From contig NZ_QGEG01000002.1 of the NCBI RefSeq assembly GCF_003149745.1, positions 744,001-808,000 on the forward strand: a DNA stretch of 64,000 nucleotides, in the 5' to 3' direction. Every line of letters starts with the position of its first letter. Within the stretch, counting starts at the first letter, position 1. Below the pieces are notes generated by a model that saw only the letters and a program-made list of their open reading frames with translations, made no database searches and had not been told where the DNA came from. Source of the stretch: Flagellimonas aquimarina. Its GTDB lineage: Bacteria > Bacteroidota > Bacteroidia > Flavobacteriales > Flavobacteriaceae. Shown here in pieces: positions 21,651 to 30,945 of this stretch. The translations under genes and the position numbers were made by a program.

Positions 21651-21977
21651 ATGCAAGATTTGAAAAATACAAAAGCTCCTGTTTCTACAGTTACACACAA
21701 TAGAAACGAATTTGATGACAAGACCGATAACATTTATGAGGCAATTTCGATCGCTTCAAAACGTGCAATTCAGATTAATTCAGAGATAAAGAAAGAACTG
21801 TTGGAAAAGCTGGAAGAGTTTGCCACGTACAGTGACAGTTTAGAGGAAGTCTTTGAAAACAAGGAGCAGATAGAAGTTTCCAAGTTCTACGAAAAATTGC
21901 CAAAACCACATGCATTGGCGGTTATGGAATGGTTGGAAGACAAAATCTATTATAGAAACACAGAAAAAGACGCATAA
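21651..21977 (+). CDS. rpoZ: DNA-directed RNA polymerase omega subunit (Bacteroidota type)
   Basis: Omega helps assemble and stabilise RNA polymerase by clamping the beta' subunit. The 108-residue protein has the Bacteroidota form: TDNIYEAISIASKRAIQINS is the conserved omega core (compare N-Y-E-I-V-...-A-R-Q in other phyla), followed by a lineage-specific helical tail with LPKPHALAVMEWLEDKIYYR. It lies 20 bases after bamD and 3 bases before coaBC, so all three are probably co-transcribed. Confidence 0.88.
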   Translation: MQDLKNTKAPVSTVTHNRNEFDDKTDNIYEAISIASKRAIQINSEIKKELLEKLEEFATYSDSLEEVFENKEQIEVSKFYEKLPKPHALAVMEWLEDKIYYRNTEKDA

Positions 21978-21980
21978 GAA

Positions 21981-23186
21981 GTGCTTAGCGGTAAACACAT
22001 CCTTTTGGCCGTTACAGGGGGAATTGCCGCATATAAGACCACATTTCTTGTTAGGTTATTAATAAAAGCTGGTGCTGAGGTCAAAGTTATTATGACCAAT
22101 AGTGCCGGCTCTTTTGTTTCTCCACTTACCCTTTCCACCTTATCTAAAAATCCAGTATTAACAGATTTTGTTAACCAAGAAGATGGTAGTCTATCTTGGA
22201 ACAACCATGTGGAGCTTGGCCTTTGGGCGGACATCATGATCATTGCTCCAGCAACGGCGAACACACTCTCCAAAATGGCCAATGGCACTTGTGATAATTT
22301 GTTGTTGGCGACGTATTTATCAGCTAAATGCCCAGTCTATTTTGCCCCGGCTATGGACTTGGACATGTACAAGCACCCGTCAACAGCTGAATCGTTTAAA
22401 AAATTAAAGTCCTTTGGAAACATAATAATTCCTGCCGATTCTGGAGAATTGGCAAGCGGCTTGTATGGAGAAGGGCGTATGGCAGAACCTGAAGCCATTG
22501 TAGAATTCATCAAAACAGATTTATCTCGCGGGCTTCCTTTAAGCGGCAAAAGAGTTTTGATTACCGCTGGGCCAACCCATGAAGCAATTGACCCTGTTCG
22601 GTTTTTAGGAAATCGTTCTTCAGGGACCATGGGTTTTGAACTTGCAAAAAGAGCTGCCAATTTAGGAGCAGATGTGGTTTTGGTCTCAGGCCCAACAAAT
22701 CTAAATATCGATCATGGCGAAATCAATTTAATAAAAGTGACCACTGCCCAAGAAATGTATGATGCATGTCACCAACATTACAATAAAACAGATGTTGCAA
22801 TATGTGCGGCAGCTGTTGCGGATTATCGCCCCAAACATGTTGCCAAGGAAAAGATGAAAAAGAAAGAAGGTGATTTGCAAATAGAACTGGAAAGAAATCC
22901 AGACATCCTTCTTTCATTGGGAGAAAAAAAAACAAATCAATTTTTGGTCGGCTTTGCTCTTGAAACTGAAAACGAGCTTGAAAATGCCAAAGGAAAACTG
23001 CAACGTAAGAATTTAGATGCAATCGTATTAAACTCTCTAAAAGACGACGGAGCAGGTTTTGGAGGCAATACCAATAAAATTACTTTTATTGATAAGAATT
23101 TGGATATAAAAACGTTTGATTTGAAGACGAAGTCGGATGTAGCTTCAGATATTTGGGAAGAAATCACCTCCAGAATTCATGCGTAG
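21981..23186 (+). CDS. coaBC: Bifunctional phosphopantothenoylcysteine decarboxylase / phosphopantothenate-cysteine ligase
   Basis: Carries out two consecutive steps of coenzyme A synthesis. The N-terminal flavin domain (CoaC, about 1-185) has catalytic His76 in WNNHVELGLWAD and the flavin motif APATANTLSKMANG; its substrate clamp reads PAMDLDMY. The C-terminal ligase (CoaB, from about 186) shows VLITAGPTHEAIDPVR, FLGNRSSGTMG and the lysine-rich AKEKMKKKEG. The start is GTG (MLSGKHILLA). It overlaps porD by 8 bases. coaE, the last step of the pathway, is 5.5 kb downstream. Confidence 0.96.
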   Translation: MLSGKHILLAVTGGIAAYKTTFLVRLLIKAGAEVKVIMTNSAGSFVSPLTLSTLSKNPVLTDFVNQEDGSLSWNNHVELGLWADIMIIAPATANTLSKMANGTCDNLLLATYLSAKCPVYFAPAMDLDMYKHPSTAESFKKLKSFGNIIIPADSGELASGLYGEGRMAEPEAIVEFIKTDLSRGLPLSGKRVLITAGPTHEAIDPVRFLGNRSSGTMGFELAKRAANLGADVVLVSGPTNLNIDHGEINLIKVTTAQEMYDACHQHYNKTDVAICAAAVADYRPKHVAKEKMKKKEGDLQIELERNPDILLSLGEKKTNQFLVGFALETENELENAKGKLQRKNLDAIVLNSLKDDGAGFGGNTNKITFIDKNLDIKTFDLKTKSDVASDIWEEITSRIHA

Positions 23187-24069
23187 AATTTTATTGCTCA
23201 CTTTTTTGTTATCACTATCGCAAATAACTTTTGCCCAAGAGTTAAATTGCACGATTACCGTCAACTCTGATCAGGTAAGCCAGACGAATCAACAGATTTT
23301 TAGAACTTTGGAACGGTCGCTCAGTGATTTTGTGAACAAAAGCAAATGGACAAATAGGGTTTATAAAGAGAATGAGCGCGTAAGCGCCAGAATGTTCATT
23401 ACAGTAACCCAATACGAATCTGATAGGTTTGAGGCTAATATTCAGATTCAATCTTCAAGAACCGTTTTCAATACCTCATATGAAAGCCCAGTTTTTAATT
23501 ACAAAGACGATGCTTTTAATTTTCAGTATCAAGAATTTCAACCTTTGGTGTATAACGAGAATGTATTTGAATCCAATTTAATTGGAGTGATATCCTATTA
23601 TGTATATGTTATTTTAGGTTTGGATGCAGATACTTTTTCTTTGGAGGGAGGGGACGATTTATTTAGAAAAGCCCAGAATATTGTAACGCAGGCACAAGGG
23701 TCAAATTTTTCTGGATGGAACCAGGAAACAGGACAGCGTACCCGTTTTGAGCTGGTTGATAATTTATTGAGCAACTCCTTTAGGGAATACCGCATTGCCA
23801 TGTACAATTACCATAGAAAAGGACTTGATATTCTTGGGGATAACAATAGTACTGGAAAACAAGTTATTGCAGGCAGTATGCGTCTGTTCGAAACTTTGAT
23901 CAAGCGCAGACCAAATGCGTTCTTAATTCAAACTTTTTTCGATGCCAAGTCAGAAGAGATAAGAAATATATTCTCTGATGGACCAAAGATAGACATCGTA
24001 AAACTCAAAGAAACCCTTAATCGGGTAGCACCATTTTACTCCAACACTTGGAACGAGATAAAATACTAG
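23179..24069 (+). CDS. porD: Type IX secretion-associated protein PorD (DUF4835)
   Basis: A 296-residue exported protein of the DUF4835 family, annotated in Flavobacteriaceae as T9SS protein PorD. The signal peptide ends ITFA, followed by Gln at position +1. Family features include ELNCTITVNSDQV at the mature N-terminus, DFVNKSKWTNRVY, and the end APFYSNTWNEIKY. The molecular role is not well defined; the name rests on family membership. It overlaps coaBC by 8 bases and precedes recN. Being in the same operon as bamD is sensible for an envelope-assembly factor. Confidence 0.85.
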   Translation: MRRILLLTFLLSLSQITFAQELNCTITVNSDQVSQTNQQIFRTLERSLSDFVNKSKWTNRVYKENERVSARMFITVTQYESDRFEANIQIQSSRTVFNTSYESPVFNYKDDAFNFQYQEFQPLVYNENVFESNLIGVISYYVYVILGLDADTFSLEGGDDLFRKAQNIVTQAQGSNFSGWNQETGQRTRFELVDNLLSNSFREYRIAMYNYHRKGLDILGDNNSTGKQVIAGSMRLFETLIKRRPNAFLIQTFFDAKSEEIRNIFSDGPKIDIVKLKETLNRVAPFYSNTWNEIKY

Positions 24070-24115
24070 CGCATTTATCCAAAGAGATTTATCTTTACAA
24101 AGTAAATCTTCAGCA

Positions 24116-25768
24116 TTGCTAACAAATCTTTCAATCCAAAATTATGCACTCATAGATGATGTAAATGTTTCATTTGCATCTGGATTTACCACTATTACTG
24201 GCGAGACCGGAGCGGGTAAATCTATATTGTTGGGTGGACTTTCACTGGTTTTGGGAAAACGTGCCGATTTGACCTCCCTTAAGAATCAGGAGAAGAAGTG
24301 CATTATAGAAGCTGAATTTGATATTTCAAAATATCAATTGCCCAGCTTTTTTAACACCCATGATTTAGATTACGAAGACCATACCATTTTAAGACGAGAA
24401 ATTCTGCCCAGCGGTAAATCAAGAGCATTTGTAAATGACTCTCCGGTAACTCTTGATATTTTAAGGGGATTGGGAGAACGATTGGTCGACGTACATTCCC
24501 AGCATCAAACTTTAAGATTGACCGAAAATGATTTTCAACTTAAGGTAGTGGATGCGCTTGCGGAAAATGGAAATAATATTAAAGCCTACAAGACGCATCT
24601 AGAAGAATATAGGCAAGTTACAAAGGAGTTACAGGCTTTGATGGATTTTCAGGCAAACTCAAATAAGGAACATGATTACAATAGCTTTTTACTAAAAGAA
24701 TTGGAGACAGCTTCGTTAAAGAAAGGTATTCAAGAAGAGTTGGAAGCTGAATTTGAGCAGTTGAACAATGTGGAACAAATAATGGAACAGTTATCCCATG
24801 GGCATCAATTGTTGAATGATGAACAAGTGGGTGTTTTGGGGAAATTGGCCGATTTAAAACGGGCTTTTCAAAGTTTGGCTGATTTTGGGACTACATATTC
24901 TGCTCTTAATGAGCGCGTGCAGTCCATTTTTATTGAAGCAGATGACATAGCCAATGAGCTTGAACAGATAAAGGATGGGGTGGAAGCGAACCCATCTAGA
25001 TTGGAAACGGTAAACGGGCAATTGCAACAATTGTATGATTTGCAGAAAAAGCATCACGTTAATTCGGTTAATGAACTGATCAGTTTACGAAACCAGTTGG
25101 CAATACAAGTTGATGCTGTTGAAAATATAGAATCAAAAATTAAGGAAAAAGAAGAAGAAGTCTCCAAAGCGGAGAAACAGTTAGATGAACGGGCAACTAA
25201 AATAAGAAATGCCAGAAACACCGTAATTCCAAGATTAAAAAGCATGCTTCAAGAAAGCCTGTATTCTCTTGGCATGCCTTCGGCAACATTTAAAATAGAA
25301 GTAAACCCATCTTCTGTTTTTAAAACAAATGGGAAAGATAATCTTACTTTCTTGTTTTCTGCAAACAAGGGCTCAGATTACGGTGAACTGAAAAAAGTAG
25401 CATCAGGAGGGGAGTTGTCCCGCATTATGTTGACGATAAAATCCATTTTGGCAGAATACGAACAATTACCCACTATGATGTTCGATGAAATTGACACAGG
25501 TGTTTCCGGGGAGATTTCTAACCGTATGGGTGAGATTATGCAGCAAATGAGCAATACCATGCAGGTTTTCTCTATTACCCACTTACCTCAAGTAGCTTCA
25601 AAAGGACAACAGCAGTTTAAGGTGTTTAAGGAAGAACAAGAAGGAAGTACCAGCACTCAAATGAAAAAGCTTAATGCAGACGAGCGTATCAACGAGCTTG
25701 CCGAAATGTTAGGAGGTAAGTCCGTATCAGAATCTGCTTTGGCCCATGCCAAACAATTATTGCAATAA
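24116..25768 (+). CDS. recN: DNA repair protein RecN
   Basis: RecN is an SMC-like ATPase in double-strand-break repair. In 550 residues: Walker A GETGAGKS (29-36) at the N-terminus, two long coiled-coil stretches (about 150-220 and 320-370), and the C-terminal ABC half with the signature ASGGELSRIML and Walker B MMFDEIDTGVSG, then the histidine switch in ITHLPQVAS. The start is a TTG (MLTNLSIQNYALID), which matches the family; no nearby ATG gives the right N-terminus. A near-consensus TATCTTTA lies 26 bases upstream. Confidence 0.95.
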   Translation: MLTNLSIQNYALIDDVNVSFASGFTTITGETGAGKSILLGGLSLVLGKRADLTSLKNQEKKCIIEAEFDISKYQLPSFFNTHDLDYEDHTILRREILPSGKSRAFVNDSPVTLDILRGLGERLVDVHSQHQTLRLTENDFQLKVVDALAENGNNIKAYKTHLEEYRQVTKELQALMDFQANSNKEHDYNSFLLKELETASLKKGIQEELEAEFEQLNNVEQIMEQLSHGHQLLNDEQVGVLGKLADLKRAFQSLADFGTTYSALNERVQSIFIEADDIANELEQIKDGVEANPSRLETVNGQLQQLYDLQKKHHVNSVNELISLRNQLAIQVDAVENIESKIKEKEEEVSKAEKQLDERATKIRNARNTVIPRLKSMLQESLYSLGMPSATFKIEVNPSSVFKTNGKDNLTFLFSANKGSDYGELKKVASGGELSRIMLTIKSILAEYEQLPTMMFDEIDTGVSGEISNRMGEIMQQMSNTMQVFSITHLPQVASKGQQQFKVFKEEQEGSTSTQMKKLNADERINELAEMLGGKSVSESALAHAKQLLQ

Positions 25769-25822
25769 AAGAGTCTCTTTTTAATCATATTAATCAAAAC
25801 CTCAAAACTCGATAAGAATAAA

Positions 25823-25830
25823 TATCTTTG
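25823..25830 (+). promoter_or_regulatory. Putative -7 element TATCTTTG of fabI
   Basis: It fits TANNTTTG and predicts a leader of about 22 bases before the fabI ATG. I find no clear TTG -33 element. Confidence 0.45.
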
Positions 25831-25857
25831 TCGCGAAATCAACTATAGATAGTTAAT

Positions 25858-26670
25858 ATGGCTTACAATCTTTTAAAGGGTAAAAAAGGAATCATTTTTG
25901 GAGCGTTGGATGAGAATTCGATTGCATGGAAAACAGCGGAGCGCGTTCATGAAGAAGGCGGAACTTTTGTGTTGACCAATGCTCCTATTGCAATGCGTAT
26001 GGGACAAATTAAGGAGCTGGCTTCAAAGACAAATTCTGAAATTATTCCTGCAGATGCAACAAATGAGGAAGATTTGCAGAATTTGGTAACACAGGCTATG
26101 GAGATTTTGGGCGGAAAGTTGGATTTTGTGCTGCACTCTATAGGAATGTCCGTTAATGTTAGAAAAGGAAGGGCATATACGGATGAGAAATATGATTTTA
26201 CTGCTAAAGGGTGGGATGTTTCTGCACTTTCTTTTCATAAAGTGATGCAGTCTTTGTATAAATCTGACGCCATGAACCAATGGGGAAGTATTGTTGCCTT
26301 AACTTATATGGCAGCGCAAAGAACTTTCCCAGATTACAATGATATGGCGGATAATAAAGCCTACCTAGAGTCGGTAGCTAGAAGTTTTGGATATTTCTTT
26401 GGAAAGGAAAAGAAGGTTAGAGTAAATACGATTTCTCAGTCTCCAACACCAACTACTGCAGGGCAGGGGGTCAAAGGATTTGATGGTTTTATTAGTTATG
26501 CTGAGAAAATGTCACCGTTAGGGAATGCCTCTGCAGCAGATTGTGCTGATTATACTGTGAGCCTTTTTTCTGATTTGACAAAGAAAGTTACAATGCAGAA
26601 TTTATTCCATGATGGAGGATTTTCCAATACCGGAGTAAGTCAAGAAGTTATTGATGCGTTTACAAAATAA
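25858..26670 (+). CDS. fabI: Enoyl-[acyl-carrier-protein] reductase (NADH) FabI
   Basis: Performs the last reduction in each fatty-acid elongation cycle. A 270-residue SDR-type enzyme with the FabI opening LLKGKKGIIFGALDENSIAW (nucleotide-binding), the middle segment VALTYMAAQRTFPDYNDMAD and the lysine in NKAYLESVARSF that make up the Tyr-Tyr-Lys active site, and VNTISQSPTPT near the substrate loop. It is the target family of triclosan-like inhibitors. It has its own promoter and terminator, so it is a single-gene unit. Confidence 0.95.
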   Translation: MAYNLLKGKKGIIFGALDENSIAWKTAERVHEEGGTFVLTNAPIAMRMGQIKELASKTNSEIIPADATNEEDLQNLVTQAMEILGGKLDFVLHSIGMSVNVRKGRAYTDEKYDFTAKGWDVSALSFHKVMQSLYKSDAMNQWGSIVALTYMAAQRTFPDYNDMADNKAYLESVARSFGYFFGKEKKVRVNTISQSPTPTTAGQGVKGFDGFISYAEKMSPLGNASAADCADYTVSLFSDLTKKVTMQNLFHDGGFSNTGVSQEVIDAFTK

Positions 26671-26686
26671 ATAATACATACAGTTG

Positions 26687-26720
26687 CAAAAGCCATCCTT
26701 TTAATGGATGGCTTTTGTGT
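26687..26720 (+). terminator. Intrinsic terminator of fabI
   Basis: A perfect 12-bp stem (CAAAAGCCATCC / GGATGGCTTTTG) with a 7-base loop starts 16 bases after the fabI stop and is followed by GTGTTTTT. It ends 6 bases before the glycosyltransferase start. Confidence 0.85.
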
Positions 26721-26726
26721 TTTTAG

Positions 26727-27734
26727 ATGAATACAATTTTTTCCATAATCGTCCCGGTGTACAACAGACCTGAAGAAATTCAAGAGTTGTTAGAAAGTCT
26801 TGTGGAACAGGATTTTAAAGATAGTTATGAAATTGTCATTGTAGAAGATGGTTCTGCACAAGATTCAAAAGAAGTTGTAAAAGGCTATCAAGAAAAGCTT
26901 CAAATCTCTTACTACTTTAAAGAAAATACCGGTCCAGGCGATTCTAGAAATTATGGAATGCAAAACGCAAAGGGGAATTATTTTATTATTCTTGATTCTG
27001 ACTGCATTCTTCCCGCCCAATATCTAAGCGAAGTAAAAAAAGAGCTGCATACAAATTTTGTTCACTGTTTTGGTGGGCCAGATGCAGCACATGAATCGTT
27101 CACTGCGGTTCAAAAAGCGATAAACTATGTAATGACCTCATTTTTTACAACAGGAGGTATAAGGGGAGGCGATACATCCGTGGGGAAGTTTCAACCACGT
27201 AGTTTCAACATGGGCATTTCTAAAGAAGCTTTTGATAAAGTGGGTGGGTTTGGTCAAATTCATCCTGGAGAAGACCCAGATTTATCCTTTAGAATATGGA
27301 AGGCAGGGTATATCACCAGATTGTTTCCAAAAGCATTTGTTTACCATAAAAGGCGGATAGACTGGAACAAGTTTTATATTCAAGTCAATAAGTTTGGTAT
27401 GGTTAGGCCAATTTTAAATAAATGGCACAAAGGAACGGCAAAACTGACCTATTGGTTTCCCACACTTTTTATGATAGGATTAATAGGGGTGTTTATCATG
27501 GCTCTGGCCGGAATCATTTTTCCTTTGGGGATAGTCATAGGATACTTTTTATTCTTGTTTTTTGATGCGTTGGTGAAAAATAAAAGCATCAAAGTGGCGT
27601 CCTTGGCAATTTTTGCAGCACTAACACAGTTTACTGGATATGGAATAGGTTTTTTAAAATCCACGATCTTGGTTAATTTTAGCAAAAGGGAGCCTGAAGT
27701 ATTATTCCCTAAATTGTTTTTTAAAAAAAAGTAA
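26727..27734 (+). CDS. Family 2 glycosyltransferase with C-terminal membrane helices
   Basis: A 335-residue inverting GT2 enzyme. The GT-A fold starts FSIIVPVYNRPEEIQELLES, then VEDGSAQDS, the metal-binding ILDSDCILP, and the acceptor/base region GGFGQIHPGEDPDLSFRIW. Two or three hydrophobic helices follow (about 240-320), so the enzyme is anchored on the inner membrane with its active site in the cytoplasm. The acceptor is unknown; no polysaccharide locus surrounds it. It is 3 bases before the YbbR-domain gene and probably starts the operon with coaE. Confidence 0.88.
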   Translation: MNTIFSIIVPVYNRPEEIQELLESLVEQDFKDSYEIVIVEDGSAQDSKEVVKGYQEKLQISYYFKENTGPGDSRNYGMQNAKGNYFIILDSDCILPAQYLSEVKKELHTNFVHCFGGPDAAHESFTAVQKAINYVMTSFFTTGGIRGGDTSVGKFQPRSFNMGISKEAFDKVGGFGQIHPGEDPDLSFRIWKAGYITRLFPKAFVYHKRRIDWNKFYIQVNKFGMVRPILNKWHKGTAKLTYWFPTLFMIGLIGVFIMALAGIIFPLGIVIGYFLFLFFDALVKNKSIKVASLAIFAALTQFTGYGIGFLKSTILVNFSKREPEVLFPKLFFKKK

Positions 27735-27737
27735 AAA

Positions 27738-28694
27738 GTGTTCAAAAAAGTATTTGGTGGACTAAATAAAAGGAAGGTAAAGGTGTTCTTCCTCTTTTTG
27801 GTATGTTCATTCCTTGCTTGGTTTTTGAGCAATTTGTCAGAGCCTTACGAATCTAGGGCCAATTTTAGTTTAAACTACAAAAACTTACCAGATACATTGT
27901 TGTTGGGCAATAATGCGATTAATTCTATTGAGGCTAAATTGCGAGCTAGTGGGTTTAAGTTTCTTTATTACAATTTTGTGAACAAACGAGTAGATGTAGA
28001 TTTATCCGAAGTGATGAATGAGAGCGGTAATTTCACATTGACCGAAGATGTCCTGAAAAAACAAATGGAACGTCAACTTTCCCAGAGTATTTCCTTAATC
28101 GACCTAGATAGGGACAAACTTGTTGTGGATCTTTATCAAGTAGCATCCAAGGAAGTGCCAATAAAAGCAAATTTGGATTTACAGTTTGAACAAAACTATA
28201 TTTTACAAGGTGAACCACTTGTAACTCCGAATATGGTTTTAGTGAAGGGCCCAAAAAGCGAAATAGATACGTTAAATGTCATATATACATCAAAGATAGA
28301 ACTGGCTAATGTTTCTTCTGATTTTTCAAAAGATGTTTTATTGGTTTTTCCCAAGAACCTATCTAATAGCATATTTTCAATCAATAGAACCAACGTTTCT
28401 GGAAAAGTTGCAAAATTCTCAGAGAAAGTTTTTGATGTTCAAATCCGAGTGTTGAACCTGCCCGAAGGCTATCAAATCAATACTTTTCCTAATTCTGTAT
28501 CCGTACTTTGCAAAGCCACCATAGAACAATTGAAATCAATCACTGAAAAGGATTTTGAAGTCATTGCGGACTACAAGCAGTTAAGCGGTTCAAACAATAA
28601 TGCGTTGTTTTTGGAGGTTACAAGAAAACCGGAAAAGGTGCATGGAGTTAGGTTACTTGAAAATAAGGTTAACTTTGTTTTAGAACAAAAATGA
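27738..28694 (+). CDS. YbbR-like domain membrane protein
   Basis: A 318-residue protein with one N-terminal membrane helix (about 14-32, VKVFFLFLVCSFLAWFL) and an extracytoplasmic part built of YbbR-type beta repeats (for example VPIKANLDLQFEQNY and LVKGPKSEIDTLN). YbbR/CdaR proteins in Firmicutes control a diadenylate cyclase, but no cyclase gene is nearby here; in Bacteroidota the gene is usually next to coaE. The start is GTG, 3 bases after the glycosyltransferase stop. It overlaps coaE by 4 bases (ATGA). Function unknown. Confidence 0.8.
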   Translation: MFKKVFGGLNKRKVKVFFLFLVCSFLAWFLSNLSEPYESRANFSLNYKNLPDTLLLGNNAINSIEAKLRASGFKFLYYNFVNKRVDVDLSEVMNESGNFTLTEDVLKKQMERQLSQSISLIDLDRDKLVVDLYQVASKEVPIKANLDLQFEQNYILQGEPLVTPNMVLVKGPKSEIDTLNVIYTSKIELANVSSDFSKDVLLVFPKNLSNSIFSINRTNVSGKVAKFSEKVFDVQIRVLNLPEGYQINTFPNSVSVLCKATIEQLKSITEKDFEVIADYKQLSGSNNNALFLEVTRKPEKVHGVRLLENKVNFVLEQK

Positions 28695-29278
28695 TTGTTG
28701 TTGGACTTACAGGAGGGATAGGAAGCGGCAAGAGCACAGTTGCAGGCATGTTCAAAGACCTTGGAGTACCTGTTTATGACTCTGACTTTGAGGCAAAACG
28801 TTTAATGACGACTTCAACTGAGTTAAAAAATGCAATAATAGAATTGCTGGGAGATAAAGCTTACGAAGGTGAAATTCTAAACAGGAATTTTATCGCGAAC
28901 AAGATTTTTGAAAATCCTGAGACATTACAAAAGTTAAACAAAATTGTTCATCCTGCGGTTAGAGCAGATTTTTTGGAGTGGACCTCAAATCAAGAAGCAC
29001 CATACGTGATTCAGGAGACAGCGTTGATTTTTGAAAACGATGCACAAGACAATTACGACTATGTAATTTTGGTAAAGGCGCCGGTAGATTTTCGTCTTAA
29101 AAGAGTAATAGAAAGGGATGGATCAAGCAAGCAAGAAGTTTTGGGTCGTATGAAAAACCAAATGAGCGATGACAAAAAAGAAGCTCTTTCAAATATTTGT
29201 ATTGACAATATTGATTTGGAAATCACCGAAAAAAGAGTCGCAGAACTTCATCAAAGACTTGTAAGACAAGCGGATTGA
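28691..29278 (+). CDS. coaE: Dephospho-CoA kinase
   Basis: Phosphorylates the 3'-OH of dephospho-CoA, the last step of CoA synthesis. The 195-residue P-loop kinase begins MIVVGLTGGIGSGKSTVAG (Walker A at 8-15), with YDSDFEAKRL binding substrate and the lid region around LKRVIERDG. Length is typical. It is translationally coupled to the YbbR-domain gene by an ATGA overlap, a common flavobacterial order. Confidence 0.95.
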   Translation: MIVVGLTGGIGSGKSTVAGMFKDLGVPVYDSDFEAKRLMTTSTELKNAIIELLGDKAYEGEILNRNFIANKIFENPETLQKLNKIVHPAVRADFLEWTSNQEAPYVIQETALIFENDAQDNYDYVILVKAPVDFRLKRVIERDGSSKQEVLGRMKNQMSDDKKEALSNICIDNIDLEITEKRVAELHQRLVRQAD

Positions 29279-29355
29279 CCAGTAATTTTAACATTTTTGT
29301 TAAGGTTAGGTTAAACGGTCAAAGGCCTAAATGTTAAATTTCTAATTTTACCCCA

Positions 29356-30939
29356 ATGAACAAGAAGCTATTCGTTCTTCTCGTCATTCTCATGAGTTTA
29401 TCTCTTACTGGGATAATTTTTGTTCAAGTGTATTGGATAAGAACATCAGTAGACGACAAGGAGGAGCAATTCTCAAGAACGGTAACAGACATACTGGATA
29501 AAGTAGCCAGCAGGGTGGAGAAGAGGGAGATGAAAGACTATTCAGATCGTTTAGCTTCGTTGGTAGATAGTATTGGACAACCTAAAACCACTCAGTTCAG
29601 AAATTTTTTATTTGTTGATCGAGATTTGAATTCCGATGAGATTCTGTTTTATTCACATGGAATTCTAGAAGAAGATTATAATATAACATCAACGTTCTTT
29701 GATAATTTAAGTGGGGAAGAGGATACCACTACAATTAAAAACTATACGAGCAAGCGAACCAAAGCCGTCTTTAAAGAAGAATATGGACTAGATGGTAAAA
29801 GCTACAGTCTAACGCCTATTCAAAAAGCTGAAAAGATTGGAGGGTTGTCCAAAATTGATAAAGCTGCTTGGGAAGATGTTTTTATGGAGTATGCTAAAAG
29901 TAGGCCAATACATAAAAGGGTATCCAAACAAGAATTAGAATTACTGCTAAGTCAGGAATTGGGCAATAGAAATATTGATATAGATTATGAATACGGAGTT
30001 TACAGTCAAGGTTATCCAACAAAGGTAAAATCCAAGAAATTCAAGTTTTCAGAGTCCAAGATGTACAAAGCTCCAATATTCAAGGATAGTGAAGGAAATA
30101 CTAGTTTTTCATTGTTGCTTACGTTTCCAACGATGAAGAAATTTCTCTTTCAATCCATAATGAGCATGGCGTTGTTATCGTTGATTTTTACATTGGTAAT
30201 TATGGTGGCCTACTCCAGTGCAATCTACCAGTTGATAAAGCAGAAACAGATATCTGAAATAAAAACAGATTTCATAAATAACATGACTCATGAGTTTAAG
30301 ACTCCAATTGCGACAATAAATCTGGCAGTTGAAGCCATACGAAACCCAAAGTCCATTGAGGATAAGGAAAAGGTATTGCGCTATTTGGGTATGATTAGAG
30401 ATGAGAACAAACGTATGCACGCACAAGTGGAGAACGTACTTAGAATTTCTAAGCTGGAAAAAAACCAACTTGACATTCGAAAGGATAGGGTAGATGTGCA
30501 CGACATAATAGTGGATGCAATAGCTCATGTTGAATTGATTGTTGAAGATCGGGGAGGTTATGTAAAGTCCAATTTGGAAGCAGAGAGATCTGAGGTTTTG
30601 GCCAACGATGTTCACTTTACCAACGTAATAGTAAACATTCTGGACAATGCGGTGAAGTATTCAACAGAGTCCCCAAAAATTGATGTTTTTACCGAAGTGG
30701 TTAAAAACAGTATAATCATAAAAATACAGGACCAAGGAGCTGGAATGAGCAAGGCGGTGCTAAAAAGAGTTTTTGAAAAATTTTACCGGGAACATACCGG
30801 AGACATACATAATGTAAAAGGCCATGGATTGGGATTGGCTTACGTAAAAAGAATTATAGAAGATCATCAGGGTGAGGTTTATGCAGAGAGTGAAAAAGGG
30901 AAAGGAAGTACTTTCTTTATAAAACTACCTTTAATTTAG
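29356..30939 (+). CDS. Sensor histidine kinase (two-component, HisKA type)
   Basis: A 527-residue membrane kinase: helix 1 at about 5-27, a large periplasmic sensor (about 28-260) without a recognisable fold, helix 2 at about 268-292, then HisKA with phospho-accepting His312 in NNMTHEFKTP, and a HATPase domain with NVIVNILDNAVKYS (N box), IQDQGAGMS (G1) and HGLGLAYVKRI (G2). It is 6 bases upstream of its partner response regulator. The signal sensed is unknown. Pairs of this type are common and conserved in Flavobacteriaceae. Confidence 0.93.
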   Translation: MNKKLFVLLVILMSLSLTGIIFVQVYWIRTSVDDKEEQFSRTVTDILDKVASRVEKREMKDYSDRLASLVDSIGQPKTTQFRNFLFVDRDLNSDEILFYSHGILEEDYNITSTFFDNLSGEEDTTTIKNYTSKRTKAVFKEEYGLDGKSYSLTPIQKAEKIGGLSKIDKAAWEDVFMEYAKSRPIHKRVSKQELELLLSQELGNRNIDIDYEYGVYSQGYPTKVKSKKFKFSESKMYKAPIFKDSEGNTSFSLLLTFPTMKKFLFQSIMSMALLSLIFTLVIMVAYSSAIYQLIKQKQISEIKTDFINNMTHEFKTPIATINLAVEAIRNPKSIEDKEKVLRYLGMIRDENKRMHAQVENVLRISKLEKNQLDIRKDRVDVHDIIVDAIAHVELIVEDRGGYVKSNLEAERSEVLANDVHFTNVIVNILDNAVKYSTESPKIDVFTEVVKNSIIIKIQDQGAGMSKAVLKRVFEKFYREHTGDIHNVKGHGLGLAYVKRIIEDHQGEVYAESEKGKGSTFFIKLPLI

Positions 30940-30945
30940 AAAATT

